The notes beneath the pieces were generated by a model. The model saw only the letters and a list, made by a program, of their open reading frames with translations. It did not search any database and was not told the DNA's origin. A program made the position numbers and the translations under genes. Below are positions 1 to 7,728 of a stretch of DNA of 23,011 bases, one piece after another. This stretch comes from MGBC131033 sp910585655 (GTDB lineage: Bacteria; Bacillota; Clostridia; Lachnospirales; Lachnospiraceae), in contig CATBCG010000079.1 of NCBI GenBank assembly GCA_949502025.1, positions 1-23,011 on the forward strand, in the 5' to 3' direction. Position 1 is the stretch's first letter, and each line of letters opens with the position of its first letter.

Positions 1-108
1 AATATGCTGATTGAAAAAATCGTTGTCCATGAAGCGGTCAAAGGTGAGGACGGAAGCCGGGAACAGGAGGTAGAAATCTTCTACCGCTTTATCGGCAAAA
101 TTGATTGA
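1..108 (+). CDS. Serine recombinase, C-terminal fragment (5' end outside window)
   Basis: An open frame runs from the window edge to TGA at 106-108 and gives 35 residues, including IEKIVVHE and EVEIFYRFIGKID. This matches from memory the extreme C-terminus (DUF4368-type tail) of large serine recombinases of Tn4451/TnpX-like and ICE elements, whose last residues form a similar beta-rich IEIYY..IG tail. Such enzymes excise and insert elements by site-specific recombination, usually at a GA dinucleotide. The catalytic N-terminus is outside the window, so the family call rests on the tail and on context: the gene stops about 25 bp before a truncated regulator, as expected for a recombinase gene at the end of its element. 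Confidence 0.6.
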   Translation, partial: NMLIEKIVVHEAVKGEDGSREQEVEIFYRFIGKID

Positions 109-127
109 ATGATACCAATATCTTTAA

Positions 128-679
128 CTATGTGATACCGGCGAATCCATACCGGATACCGAAAATATTATACAGTTAAGCCGTCTGTTTGAAATAACGA
201 CCGATTATTTGCTGCTGGGAGAGCCGTCTGCTTTTGATACGACAAAAGCGGCGGAGGCGGATGTTTTTACGACGATGGGCATGTCTGGCACAGAGAGGAA
301 TCCGGAAAGCGGGCAGAAGCAAGAAAAGGAAACAACAAAAGCAATCGCGTGGGCAGCAAAAGAGAAAGAAGCGAAAAGAAAACATACGAATAAATGGCTG
401 ATGATTTCCGGGATTATCACAGGAAGCATCGGGACATTGGGCTTAGTAGTGATATGGGTGCTTTCGACCATGATTAAATCGTTTGAAGAATCCTTTAGTA
501 AAGATAGTACCGGGCGGGTTACGTACCATTTTGGGGCAGGATATTCCTTTTCCGGGTTTGTGGAAAAATATCGGCTGCAGGCTTTGGTAGGGATTTGTGT
601 ATTTTGCCTTTTTGTGGCGCTATTGCTGGTGGTGATTCGTTATATGCGGAATCAGGTAGATTGGGATAGGGAGGAATAA
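128..679 (+). pseudogene. 3' remnant of an XRE-type HTH membrane regulator
   Basis: The frame opens after a stop at 125-127. From about 137 it reads TGESIPDTENIIQLSRLFE and then TTDYLLLGE, which is the end of the HTH_3 domain of XRE regulators (the region after the WE.G motif). The recognition helix, the upstream HTH and a start codon are missing. The rest of the protein is intact: a charged Lys/Glu-rich linker, then two membrane segments (WLMISGIITGSIG...; ALVGICVFCLFVALLLVVI) and a short charged tail. The first in-frame ATG is at 275 without a good ribosome binding site, and the start-like codon at 209 is a TTG inside the old domain. I read it as a membrane-anchored regulator cut by the neighbouring recombinase-bearing element. 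Confidence 0.6.
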
Positions 680-729
680 CTGCTGATTGCGTTTATTTAT
701 GAAAATAACATAAAGTTTGATTGACAAGA

Positions 730-773
730 TAGATGTATCTGGCAGGAAATAGCTGGAGACATCTATTTTTTTT
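730..773 (+). terminator. Rho-independent terminator after the XRE remnant
   Basis: TAGATGTATC (730-739) pairs with GAGACATCTA (756-765), a ten-position stem with one mismatch and a 16-nt loop, followed directly by eight T residues. It separates the truncated regulator from the arsR-ABC operon. Confidence 0.7.
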
Positions 774-778
774 ATATG

Positions 779-875
779 ATTAGACAAATATAAAATATTT
801 TCTGTTGACAAATATCTAATATAGTGTTATATATTAGATATCTATTATACAATATTGATTAGACAAATGTCTAAT
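779..875. promoter_or_regulatory. Cluster of inverted-repeat operators (probable ArsR binding sites)
   Basis: Two perfect inverted repeats are visible. ATATCTAATATA (812-823) and TATATTAGATAT (830-841) are separated by 6 bp and overlap the -10. ATTAGACAAATGTCTAAT (858-875) has 8-bp arms and a 2-bp centre and lies between promoter and start codon. Related half-sites occur at 779-791 (ATTAGACAAATAT) and 804-820 (TTGACAAATATCTAAT, which includes the -35). AT-rich palindromes at the promoter are typical of ArsR-family autoregulation. That the downstream gene product binds here is inferred. Confidence 0.65.
805..833 (+). promoter_or_regulatory. Sigma-A promoter of the arsR-ABC operon
   Basis: TTGACA (805-810), a 17-bp spacer and TATATA (828-833). 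The -35 is a perfect consensus. Inverted repeats cover the spacer and -10, which fits repression by the ArsR-type protein encoded just downstream. Confidence 0.7.
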
Positions 876-893
876 ATAAGAAAGGAGCCGACT

Positions 894-2060
894 ATGGTAA
901 CAATCCAAAAAGAACCGTTGTGGCTGTCGGAAGCGTTCAACGCTCTAAACCGGGAAAAGGATCAGGATATGGATCAGATTATGAGTCATCCGGAGAAATT
1001 CGGGATGAGTAAGCAGGAGTTAGAGATGTTGGTTGCTCCATATCGGGCTTATCGGGACGCAGTGCTGCCAGGGCTTTTAAAGCTTTTACAGGAAAATAAG
1101 GCGCTACGTATTTATTGGGATAAGGAGGATAAGTACCTTTGCTATGCTGTTTTTCATGGGGCGACCATTTTATTTGAAGATAAGAAGCGTCCCGGGAAAG
1201 TAGTCAAATGGGGGACGAAGGAAAAAAGGGAGGAGGAACAGCTACGCAGAACAAGTAAGCTGATTGGCTGGGTATTAAATTTCCTTTTATCAGAAGGGGG
1301 AAATCTTCAGGCGGGAGAAGAGAATACGGCAACAATTCCAAAAAGAATTAATTCGGTTCGGGAGCTGACGGAACTTTTGGAAAGACTTAGTGTGTCGATG
1401 GATTGGAAATACCGTCTGGTGTATTTGTATCTGAATCAGGAGGAGTTTTACCGGGAGTTTCAGAAAACGGCAGAAAAGATGGCGGATCTGTTAAAAAAGT
1501 ATTTTGATTTGATAAAAGATTTGTATGAGGAGATGAGGCAGAGGACGGAGGGAGAAGGGCTGCAGAGACTAATCGGAGAGGGAAATTCCGGTCTGAAACT
1601 TTCGTTAGAGGAACTAAAGGAGCTTTCGGTGCATTTGTCTGTCTTCCGTTACAATGGAATTTCTTATCATGATTGGGGAGATTGGGAGGGAGAGGAAAAC
1701 CGGCAAGTTTTTATGATGGAAGTCGGAATGTTTGTTCAAAAGCTAGTGTCCGGTCAAGCGGAAAAGGGGCTGCTTTCTATGACTGAGATACAAGCCGTTT
1801 GTAAGGCTTTGGGGGATGGGAGCCGTTGCCGGATTTTAGAGTTGGCACTACAAAAGGGAAAAATGTATTTGCAGGAGTTATCAAAAGAAATCGGCTTGAC
1901 TCCGGCTACTGTTTCCCATCATATTTCTGTCCTAATGGAAGCAAATTTGCTGCAGATGGAGGTGAGAGAGACAGAAAAAAAGATCATTCATTATACGGTG
2001 AATCAACGACAGTTAGCGCAAATCGCAGATACGTTCCGACAGATGGCAGAAGAGGTGTAA
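894..2060 (+). CDS. ArsR-family transcriptional regulator with long N-terminal domain
   Basis: 388 residues starting at ATG 894, preceded by AAAGGAG at 881-887. The frame could extend upstream to a TTG at 855, but that lies in the operator and has no ribosome binding site. The last ~90 residues are a winged helix of the HTH_5/ArsR type: CKALGDGSRCRILELAL, then LQELSKEIGLTPATVSHHISVL as recognition helix, then a wing ending in IHYTVN. The first ~290 residues are charged and mostly helical, with a basic patch around KRPGKVVKWGTKEKRE, and I do not recognise them. A typical ArsR is ~100 residues, so the N-terminal part is probably a sensor or dimer domain. No metal-site CxC is seen in the HTH, so a non-metal signal is more likely. 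First gene of an operon with two ABC exporters; likely their autoregulated repressor. Confidence 0.8.
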   Translation: MVTIQKEPLWLSEAFNALNREKDQDMDQIMSHPEKFGMSKQELEMLVAPYRAYRDAVLPGLLKLLQENKALRIYWDKEDKYLCYAVFHGATILFEDKKRPGKVVKWGTKEKREEEQLRRTSKLIGWVLNFLLSEGGNLQAGEENTATIPKRINSVRELTELLERLSVSMDWKYRLVYLYLNQEEFYREFQKTAEKMADLLKKYFDLIKDLYEEMRQRTEGEGLQRLIGEGNSGLKLSLEELKELSVHLSVFRYNGISYHDWGDWEGEENRQVFMMEVGMFVQKLVSGQAEKGLLSMTEIQAVCKALGDGSRCRILELALQKGKMYLQELSKEIGLTPATVSHHISVLMEANLLQMEVRETEKKIIHYTVNQRQLAQIADTFRQMAEEV

Positions 2061-2100
2061 CAGCGACAAAAAAGGAGAAAATCAAAAAGGAAGTGGAAGG

Positions 2101-3927
2101 ATGAAAGAAAAAAAATACCCGTTGGGGGAGACATTAAAGAGGATGCTTCACAATGCCTGGAGGGAAAACAAGGGATTGTTTGGGAAGTCGTTTTGCTATA
2201 TGGTGATAGCAGGGATTTATCCGTTTTTTGCAGTGCTGTTGCCAAAGCTGCTGATTGGGGTGCTGGAACGTTCGGCAGGACAGACAGGTCAGGGAATATC
2301 AGGAGCAGAAATCGCGGCGTTGCAAATCGGGGGAATTGTGCTGGCTTATTTTTTAGCGGCTGGGCTATTTGCTTTTTTGCAGAAATTCATTCACGATCGG
2401 GACTATAATGCAGTGTCCATGCTGCGTCTGAATTGTCTGGCAGTGACGTTTGACCGTTTGATGACGATGGATTATAAATATCGGGAGGACGCCCATTTTT
2501 TAGACCAATATCAGATGGCGTTTACTGCCACCAGTACAAATGATAATGGTGTGGAAGGTATTTATCATAAGCTGTATGATCTGCCTGCTCAGGTACTTTC
2601 GATTCTTATTTTGGCAGTACTGGTAGGAATTGCGAATCCGCTGATTTTACTGGGGTTAGCAGGCAATATCTTAGTAGGGTTATGGGTACAGAACCGTGCC
2701 AATGCCTATCAGTATTCCAAACGGGAGGAGATGGGCAAGGCAGAACGACGTGGCTATTATTATTATAAGACGACCTATGATTTTTCCTTTGGAAAGGAAA
2801 TCAGGCTGTTTGGCTTTGAAAAACGAGTGATTGATAATTATAACCTGGAGATTGGACGTTATGTGAATATTATCCGCTTGATTCAGAACCGGGCGTTTGT
2901 ACTTGGCTTTTTGGCATTGGGCGCGGCACTTATCAGCGATCTTTTGACATATGGATGCCTGATTTATGGGGTTCTGCATGGATTGTCGATTGCGGATTTT
3001 TCCATGTATCTGTCGGCAGTGTTAAGCCTGGCGGCACTTCTGGCGCTATTTTCAGAAAGTATAGCCTTTATCCACAAGGAAGGGCAGTATGTCAGTGAAT
3101 ACTATCGGTTTTTGGACGCGGATTTGGGGATAACGGGCGGGAAAAAAGAAGCGCTTGTGGATACTTTGGAGATAGAATTTAAAAATGTGACGTTCCGGTA
3201 TCCGGGGACAGAGAAAAATATTTTTGAAAATCTCAATTTTACGATACACAGCGGAGAAAAGCTGGCGATTGTCGGGATCAACGGAGCCGGGAAAAGTACC
3301 TTGGTGAAGCTGATGACCGGGTTGTTTGAACCGACGGAGGGGGAGATTTTAGTCAATGGAATTCCGCAAAAAGAATTTAACCGTCAGGAGTATTTTAAGA
3401 TGTTTTCCGTTGTGTTCCAGGATATCGTACCCGTGGCATTTACCATTGGCGAAAACGTGGCATGTACTGCAAAAAATATCGATCAGGTAAGGCTTTGGGA
3501 CTGTCTGGATCGTGTCGGGTTAGGAGAGAAAATCCGGGGCTTTGAGAAAGGAACGGATCAGATGCTCTTAAAGGTGATTGATGAAAACGGAACGCAGTTT
3601 TCCGGCGGAGAGGCGCAGAAGCTGATGATTGCGCGGGCGTTATATAAGGACGCCAATATGGTAATCTTAGATGAGCCGACAGCGGCATTGGACGCGTTGG
3701 CAGAGGCGGAAATTTATCAAAATTTTGACGAACTGGTTTCCGGGAAAACGGCTGTTTATATTTCTCATCGGCTTTCCAGTACAAAATTTTGCGATAAAAT
3801 TGCCCTGTTTGACGGCAATGGGCTGGCGGAATATGGGAACCATGAGGAACTGATGGCAAAACAGGGAGCATATTACCATATGTTTACCGTACAGGGAAAA
3901 TATTACCGGGAGGAGGCAAGCGCATGA
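2101..3927 (+). CDS. ABC exporter half-transporter (TMD-NBD), first subunit
   Basis: 608 residues with fused membrane and ATPase domains, the layout of type IV (ABCB/MsbA-like) exporters. Hydrophobic segments fill roughly residues 25-335. In the NBD, Walker A is GINGAGKST (392-400), the Q-loop VVFQD is at 437-441, the signature is FSGGEAQ (500-506), Walker B ends in LDEP (523-526, catalytic Glu525), and the H-loop is His556. The signature departs from LSGGQ (F and E substitutions), as often seen in one half of heterodimeric exporters. The start is ATG 2101 with GGAAG upstream, 40 bp after arsR. Its stop overlaps the next start (ATGA). It probably pairs with the following protein to export a toxic compound, peptide or lipid; the substrate cannot be read from the sequence. 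Confidence 0.88.
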   Translation: MKEKKYPLGETLKRMLHNAWRENKGLFGKSFCYMVIAGIYPFFAVLLPKLLIGVLERSAGQTGQGISGAEIAALQIGGIVLAYFLAAGLFAFLQKFIHDRDYNAVSMLRLNCLAVTFDRLMTMDYKYREDAHFLDQYQMAFTATSTNDNGVEGIYHKLYDLPAQVLSILILAVLVGIANPLILLGLAGNILVGLWVQNRANAYQYSKREEMGKAERRGYYYYKTTYDFSFGKEIRLFGFEKRVIDNYNLEIGRYVNIIRLIQNRAFVLGFLALGAALISDLLTYGCLIYGVLHGLSIADFSMYLSAVLSLAALLALFSESIAFIHKEGQYVSEYYRFLDADLGITGGKKEALVDTLEIEFKNVTFRYPGTEKNIFENLNFTIHSGEKLAIVGINGAGKSTLVKLMTGLFEPTEGEILVNGIPQKEFNRQEYFKMFSVVFQDIVPVAFTIGENVACTAKNIDQVRLWDCLDRVGLGEKIRGFEKGTDQMLLKVIDENGTQFSGGEAQKLMIARALYKDANMVILDEPTAALDALAEAEIYQNFDELVSGKTAVYISHRLSSTKFCDKIALFDGNGLAEYGNHEELMAKQGAYYHMFTVQGKYYREEASA

Positions 3928-5756
3928 GTCAGGAACGTAAGGCAACAAAGAAACAGGCTCGTACCTGGAAAAAGCTGAGGGAAATCTTTACTCTTGCATG
4001 GAGTATTTCCCCGATCTACATCATACTGGTGGCAGCGAACGCCCTAATCAGCGCAGCGCAGATTTTAGCAAACGTCATCTTGCCGAAATTTTTGATTGAC
4101 GAGCTGACGGGCGGCAAGGAAACAAAGTGGCTGTTGGTTTGGGGGCTGGCGATAGTCGGCTGTAACTTATTTTTTGGCTTTTTGGCAAAGCTGATGAAGC
4201 GGACGATGGAGATTCAAAACCAATATATGAACGAAAAAATGAATCAGGCGCTGGGGATTAAGCTGATGCACGTCGATTATTCTCATCTGGAAAATCCCTA
4301 TTATCTGGATCTAAAGGAACGTGCCGCTTTTGCCTGTACGAACCAGAACGCCGTCTACAACCTGATCGACGGGGCTTCCCTGGTGTTAAAGTCAGTAGTA
4401 ACATTGGCAGGGCTACTTTCGGTCATGCTGACCTTGGGACCGGTACTGCTGATCATCAGTGCAGTAACAATTGGATTGATTTTGTTTCTGCTGTCCAGAT
4501 TTTCAACTTATCAGGTATGGTTTTTTCAGCAGATCATTCCGGTCAACCGGAAGTATGGTTATTATTTAAACTTGGGTTATAATGACGATACACTGCAAAA
4601 AGACGCGCGCTTATATGGAATGTCACCAATGTTGTTGGAGCGGGTACTGGATTATACAAAGGAATTTATGGCAGAATTCAAGGTATTTTACCGGAAACGA
4701 GGAAAGATGATGGGACTGGTAGAAGCTCTCTCGATCCTTCATGCCGCTATTACTTATGGATATGTCAGCTTACGAGTGCTTGGAGTTGGTGGGGTGGGAG
4801 GAGTACCAGCAAAGCTGGGACTTGGTTCCTTTACCATGTACGTCAATGCTTCGATTCAGTTTACCACGGAATTTCGTACGCTGATCAACGATCTGATGCG
4901 GACAAAGCAGATGCTGGATTATTTAGAGCCATTTTTAGAGCTGATGGAGCTGCCGGAGGTTAGACAGAGTGGAACCGTACCGTTTTCCGGGGAAGTGGAA
5001 GAGATCTGTTTTGAGGGGCTTTCCTTTACGTATCCGGGGAGTGAGAAGGAGGTACTCTCTGATTTGAACTTTACGATTAAAAAGGGAGAGAAGATCTCGA
5101 TCGTCGGGCTAAACGGCGCAGGAAAAACGACGTTGATTAAGCTTCTTTGCCGACTGTACCGTCCGACGACAGGTCGGATTCTGGTCAATGGCAGGGATAT
5201 TCAGGAATATGAGTATGACAGCTATGTAGGAAGCCTGGCAGCGGTGTTTCAGGATTTTAAATTATTTGATTTTACCTTGCGGGAAAATATCACTTCTTTG
5301 GATAAAGGCGGCGAGGATACGAAACGAGTGGAGGAGATTGTCCGTGAGGTCGGACTGGCGGAAAAGCTGGCTGAATTGCCGAACGGACTGGATTCCCTCT
5401 ATGGGAAAGCTTATGACGAGGAGGGAGTGGAGCTGTCCGGCGGGCAGAGTCAGAAGGTGGCGATTGCCAGAGCATTATATAAAGATGCCTCTCTTGTAAT
5501 CCTGGATGAACCGACCTCTGCGCTCGATCCTTTGGCAGAGGCCGATATTTACCAGAATTTTAATCAAATGGTACAAAATAAAACTGCACTTTATATTTCT
5601 CACCGTATGTCTTCCAGTGTTTTTTGCGATCGGATTCTGGTGATTGACGGTGGACGTATTTCTGATTTTGACAGTCACGAAAACCTGATGAAAAAAGGCG
5701 ACAGTCTGTATTGCAAGCTGTTTTTAGCGCAGGCTGAAAATTATCAGGAAGGCTAA
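3924..5756 (+). CDS. ABC exporter half-transporter (TMD-NBD), second subunit
   Basis: 610 residues with the same architecture as the upstream gene, and translationally coupled to it (ATG at 3924 overlaps TGA at 3925-3927; GGGAGGAGG just upstream). Membrane region about residues 30-340. Walker A is GLNGAGKTT (395-403), the signature is canonical LSGGQ (504-508), Walker B ends in LDEP with Asp528 and Glu529, and the H-loop His is 560. Both NBDs keep the catalytic Glu and His, so a heterodimer would have two plausible ATP sites, with the less standard signature in the partner. The TAA stop shares bases with the stop of the convergent MATE gene. Confidence 0.88.
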   Translation: MSQERKATKKQARTWKKLREIFTLAWSISPIYIILVAANALISAAQILANVILPKFLIDELTGGKETKWLLVWGLAIVGCNLFFGFLAKLMKRTMEIQNQYMNEKMNQALGIKLMHVDYSHLENPYYLDLKERAAFACTNQNAVYNLIDGASLVLKSVVTLAGLLSVMLTLGPVLLIISAVTIGLILFLLSRFSTYQVWFFQQIIPVNRKYGYYLNLGYNDDTLQKDARLYGMSPMLLERVLDYTKEFMAEFKVFYRKRGKMMGLVEALSILHAAITYGYVSLRVLGVGGVGGVPAKLGLGSFTMYVNASIQFTTEFRTLINDLMRTKQMLDYLEPFLELMELPEVRQSGTVPFSGEVEEICFEGLSFTYPGSEKEVLSDLNFTIKKGEKISIVGLNGAGKTTLIKLLCRLYRPTTGRILVNGRDIQEYEYDSYVGSLAAVFQDFKLFDFTLRENITSLDKGGEDTKRVEEIVREVGLAEKLAELPNGLDSLYGKAYDEEGVELSGGQSQKVAIARALYKDASLVILDEPTSALDPLAEADIYQNFNQMVQNKTALYISHRMSSSVFCDRILVIDGGRISDFDSHENLMKKGDSLYCKLFLAQAENYQEG

Positions 5757-7171
5757 GCGCCGATTTTTGTCATAATCGTTTTCCATTTGCCCGTCCGGTA
5801 GCGCAGGAACAAAAGCAGCAGCCGGGCGGCAATTTCTACCATCATTACGATATAGGTAGCATATAAATCCAGATGGAACGCGCGGATTGCCAAGACGGAA
5901 AAGAGAGTACGGATGCCCCAGTTGGTAATCGCGGTAATGTAAAAATTGATTGTGGTATCCCCGGCGCCGCGCAAAACACCGGAATAAATCCAGGCGGCTA
6001 CCTGAATCGGCTGGATCAGAGCCATCAGACGCAGACAGGCGGCAGCCATGCTGATAACCGCCTGATCCGGGGTAAAGATACGGATCAGACCCTCGGAAAA
6101 GACATAGAGCCCGACGCCGGTAAAGCACATGACGATAACGCCCATTGTCATGGTAGTACGTACAAATTTTTCAGCCAGATGCGGCTTTTCGGCGCCAAGG
6201 GCTTGCCCGACTAAGGTTGTGATAGCCGTCTGAAAAGCGAACGCCGGCATATAAGAGAGCGATTCGGCTGCCAGGCTTAAGCTGTTGGCGGCGATGCTGA
6301 CTGTACCCAGAGTAGCAATACTACTGGTGACGAAAATACCAGAGGAGGACATGAAGATACGTTCTAACATAGCCGGGAAGCTGATGCGGAAAATCTGTTT
6401 GGAAAGCATTTTATCCGGGATGATATCCGCTTTGCTCTGAAAGCTCATTCGATAAGGATTTTTACGACCAAAGGCAATACGAAAAGCCATCATTCCGGCA
6501 ATCAACATACTAAATGCCGTAGCGGCGCCCGCACCGTTGACACCCCAGCCAGCACCCGGCATCGTAAAGGAAAATCCAAGCACGGAAATTACTCTGGTCG
6601 GGTAAATCAATAGGAAGTTGCCGATGACATTGATGACGTTCATAATCAGGTTCAGTTTCATCGGCGTTTTTGTATCGCCATAACCACGGAAAGCGGAATT
6701 TAGTACCATAGCTGCCAGACTGAAGAAACGTCCGAAGGCGACGATCAGGTTGTACTGCGTCGCCGTATCAAGGATATCTTCTCCTGCCCCCATCCAAAAA
6801 GGAATCATCCGCGAAAGGGAGGCTGTAAGAATGGTAATTGGCAGTCCTATGTAAAAAATAACCATCATCGCATGACGCATAAGCTTTTTTACCAGGTCAA
6901 AGTCTCCTGCTCCCGCCGCACGTGCCACCAGAGCCGTAATACCGACGCCCAGAGCCATGATAATTCCGTTTAAAAGGAAAATCGGGGAATTGCTGATGCT
7001 GATAGAAGCAGTTGCCTCCGCGCCCATAGAGCCAACCATCGCGGTATCGGCAAAGCTGACTAACGTAGTAAAAATCTGTTCGACAAAAACCGGCCATGCC
7101 AGCAGCAGAATGGTTTTGGTAACGCTGCGCGACTCGTCTGTCACATTGATTTGTTGTTGATTTGACGCCAT
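5753..7171 (-). CDS. MATE-family multidrug/sodium antiporter
   Basis: 472 residues from ATG at 7169-7171 (MASNQQQ), chosen because AAAGGAG/AAGG lies 6-16 bases upstream on the minus strand; the longer frame to 7258 would read through its own promoter. It shows the two-fold MatE pattern: N-terminal LLAWPVFVEQIFTTLVSFADTAMVG (residues ~21-45), with AFRGYGDTKTPM at the end of the first half, and a second half starting near KQIFRISFPAMLERIFMSSSG with GVLRGAGDTT as the matching element. About 12 membrane helices. MATE pumps export drugs or metabolites using a Na+ or H+ gradient. The gene is convergent with the ABC pair and its 3' end overlaps theirs by three bases. Confidence 0.9.
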   Translation of the reverse strand: MASNQQQINVTDESRSVTKTILLLAWPVFVEQIFTTLVSFADTAMVGSMGAEATASISISNSPIFLLNGIIMALGVGITALVARAAGAGDFDLVKKLMRHAMMVIFYIGLPITILTASLSRMIPFWMGAGEDILDTATQYNLIVAFGRFFSLAAMVLNSAFRGYGDTKTPMKLNLIMNVINVIGNFLLIYPTRVISVLGFSFTMPGAGWGVNGAGAATAFSMLIAGMMAFRIAFGRKNPYRMSFQSKADIIPDKMLSKQIFRISFPAMLERIFMSSSGIFVTSSIATLGTVSIAANSLSLAAESLSYMPAFAFQTAITTLVGQALGAEKPHLAEKFVRTTMTMGVIVMCFTGVGLYVFSEGLIRIFTPDQAVISMAAACLRLMALIQPIQVAAWIYSGVLRGAGDTTINFYITAITNWGIRTLFSVLAIRAFHLDLYATYIVMMVEIAARLLLLFLRYRTGKWKTIMTKIGA

Positions 7172-7220
7172 ATAAATCCTTCTCCTTTGCTTAAAATGGT
7201 AGAATCGCAGACCATCTTTC

Positions 7221-7249
7221 ATTATAATACAAATGGAGGAGGATGTCCA
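7221..7249 (-). promoter_or_regulatory. Sigma-A promoter of the MATE gene
   Basis: On the minus strand: TGGACA (7249-7244), a 17-bp spacer, and a perfect TATAAT (7226-7221), about 50 bases before the chosen ATG. It supports the shorter start of the MATE protein. Confidence 0.65.
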
Positions 7250-7281
7250 GGTATCCAAAAAAGTACTTTAATATTTCCTAC

Positions 7282-7310
7282 TTGACGAATGATTTTTACA
7301 GGCGTATGAT
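7282..7310 (+). promoter_or_regulatory. Sigma-A promoter of the PII-like/antiporter/glycohydrolase operon
   Basis: TTGACG (7282-7287), a 17-bp spacer and TATGAT (7305-7310), roughly 78 bases upstream of the first start codon. It is divergent from the MATE promoter, and no obvious operator palindrome is seen. Confidence 0.6.
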
Positions 7311-7387
7311 AAGGCAGAAATTAATATTCGGGTATGGAGATAACATTCAGCCGCGAATAGAAAAGCAAAAGGAAAGAGGGAGTGAGT

Positions 7388-7726
7388 ATGCAGTTATTGG
7401 TTTTGATTTTAAAGCATGTGGAACTGGTCAACGAACTGGTCAAGGAGCTGGCGGAAGCGGGGGTACATGGTGGAACGAGTATAGACGGCACCGGAATGGC
7501 CAGCACTTTGGCTAATATGGAAGATCTGCCGATGTTCGGGATTCTGCGGCGGGTACTTTCGGATGAAGAAAAGGAATTGAGTAAGATCTTGCTTTTTGTC
7601 ATAAAGGACGAACAGGCGGCAGAAGCGAGAGCGGTTATCAAACGGGTAGCCGGGAATCTGAACAAACCAAATACCGGGATTTTATTTTCGCTTCCGATTA
7701 CTTATGTAGAAGGGCTTGGTGATTAG
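7388..7726 (+). CDS. PII-like small signalling protein
   Basis: 112 residues from ATG 7388, with GAGGG ending at 7380; a GTG two codons earlier (7382) is possible but worse spaced. The predicted order follows the PII/GlnB ferredoxin-like fold: a first strand MQLLVLILK, helix VNELVKELAEAGV, then a strand and a loop where PII proteins have the T-loop, a third strand ILLFVIKDE, a second helix EARAVIKRVAG, and a final TGILFSLPI..VEG, which resembles the C-terminal G.IFVLPV of PII. The T-loop region is short and lacks the uridylylated Tyr motif, so this is PII-like rather than GlnB. It sits 2 bp before an antiporter gene, and PII-like proteins commonly gate a neighbouring transporter in response to nucleotides. 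The ligand is unknown. Confidence 0.6.
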   Translation: MQLLVLILKHVELVNELVKELAEAGVHGGTSIDGTGMASTLANMEDLPMFGILRRVLSDEEKELSKILLFVIKDEQAAEARAVIKRVAGNLNKPNTGILFSLPITYVEGLGD

Positions 7727-7728
7727 GA

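Noticed and set aside
855..893. Longer start (TTG at 855) for the ArsR-type regulator
   Set aside because: It lies inside a palindromic operator and has no ribosome binding site; ATG 894 has AAAGGAG at correct spacing.
1826..2104. Overlapping plus-strand frame at the end of arsR
   Set aside because: Runs inside the well-supported winged helix in another frame and has no recognisable content.
7172..7258. 29-residue N-terminal extension of the MATE protein
   Set aside because: It would be translated across the MATE promoter and its ribosome binding site; MASNQQQ at 7171 is better supported.
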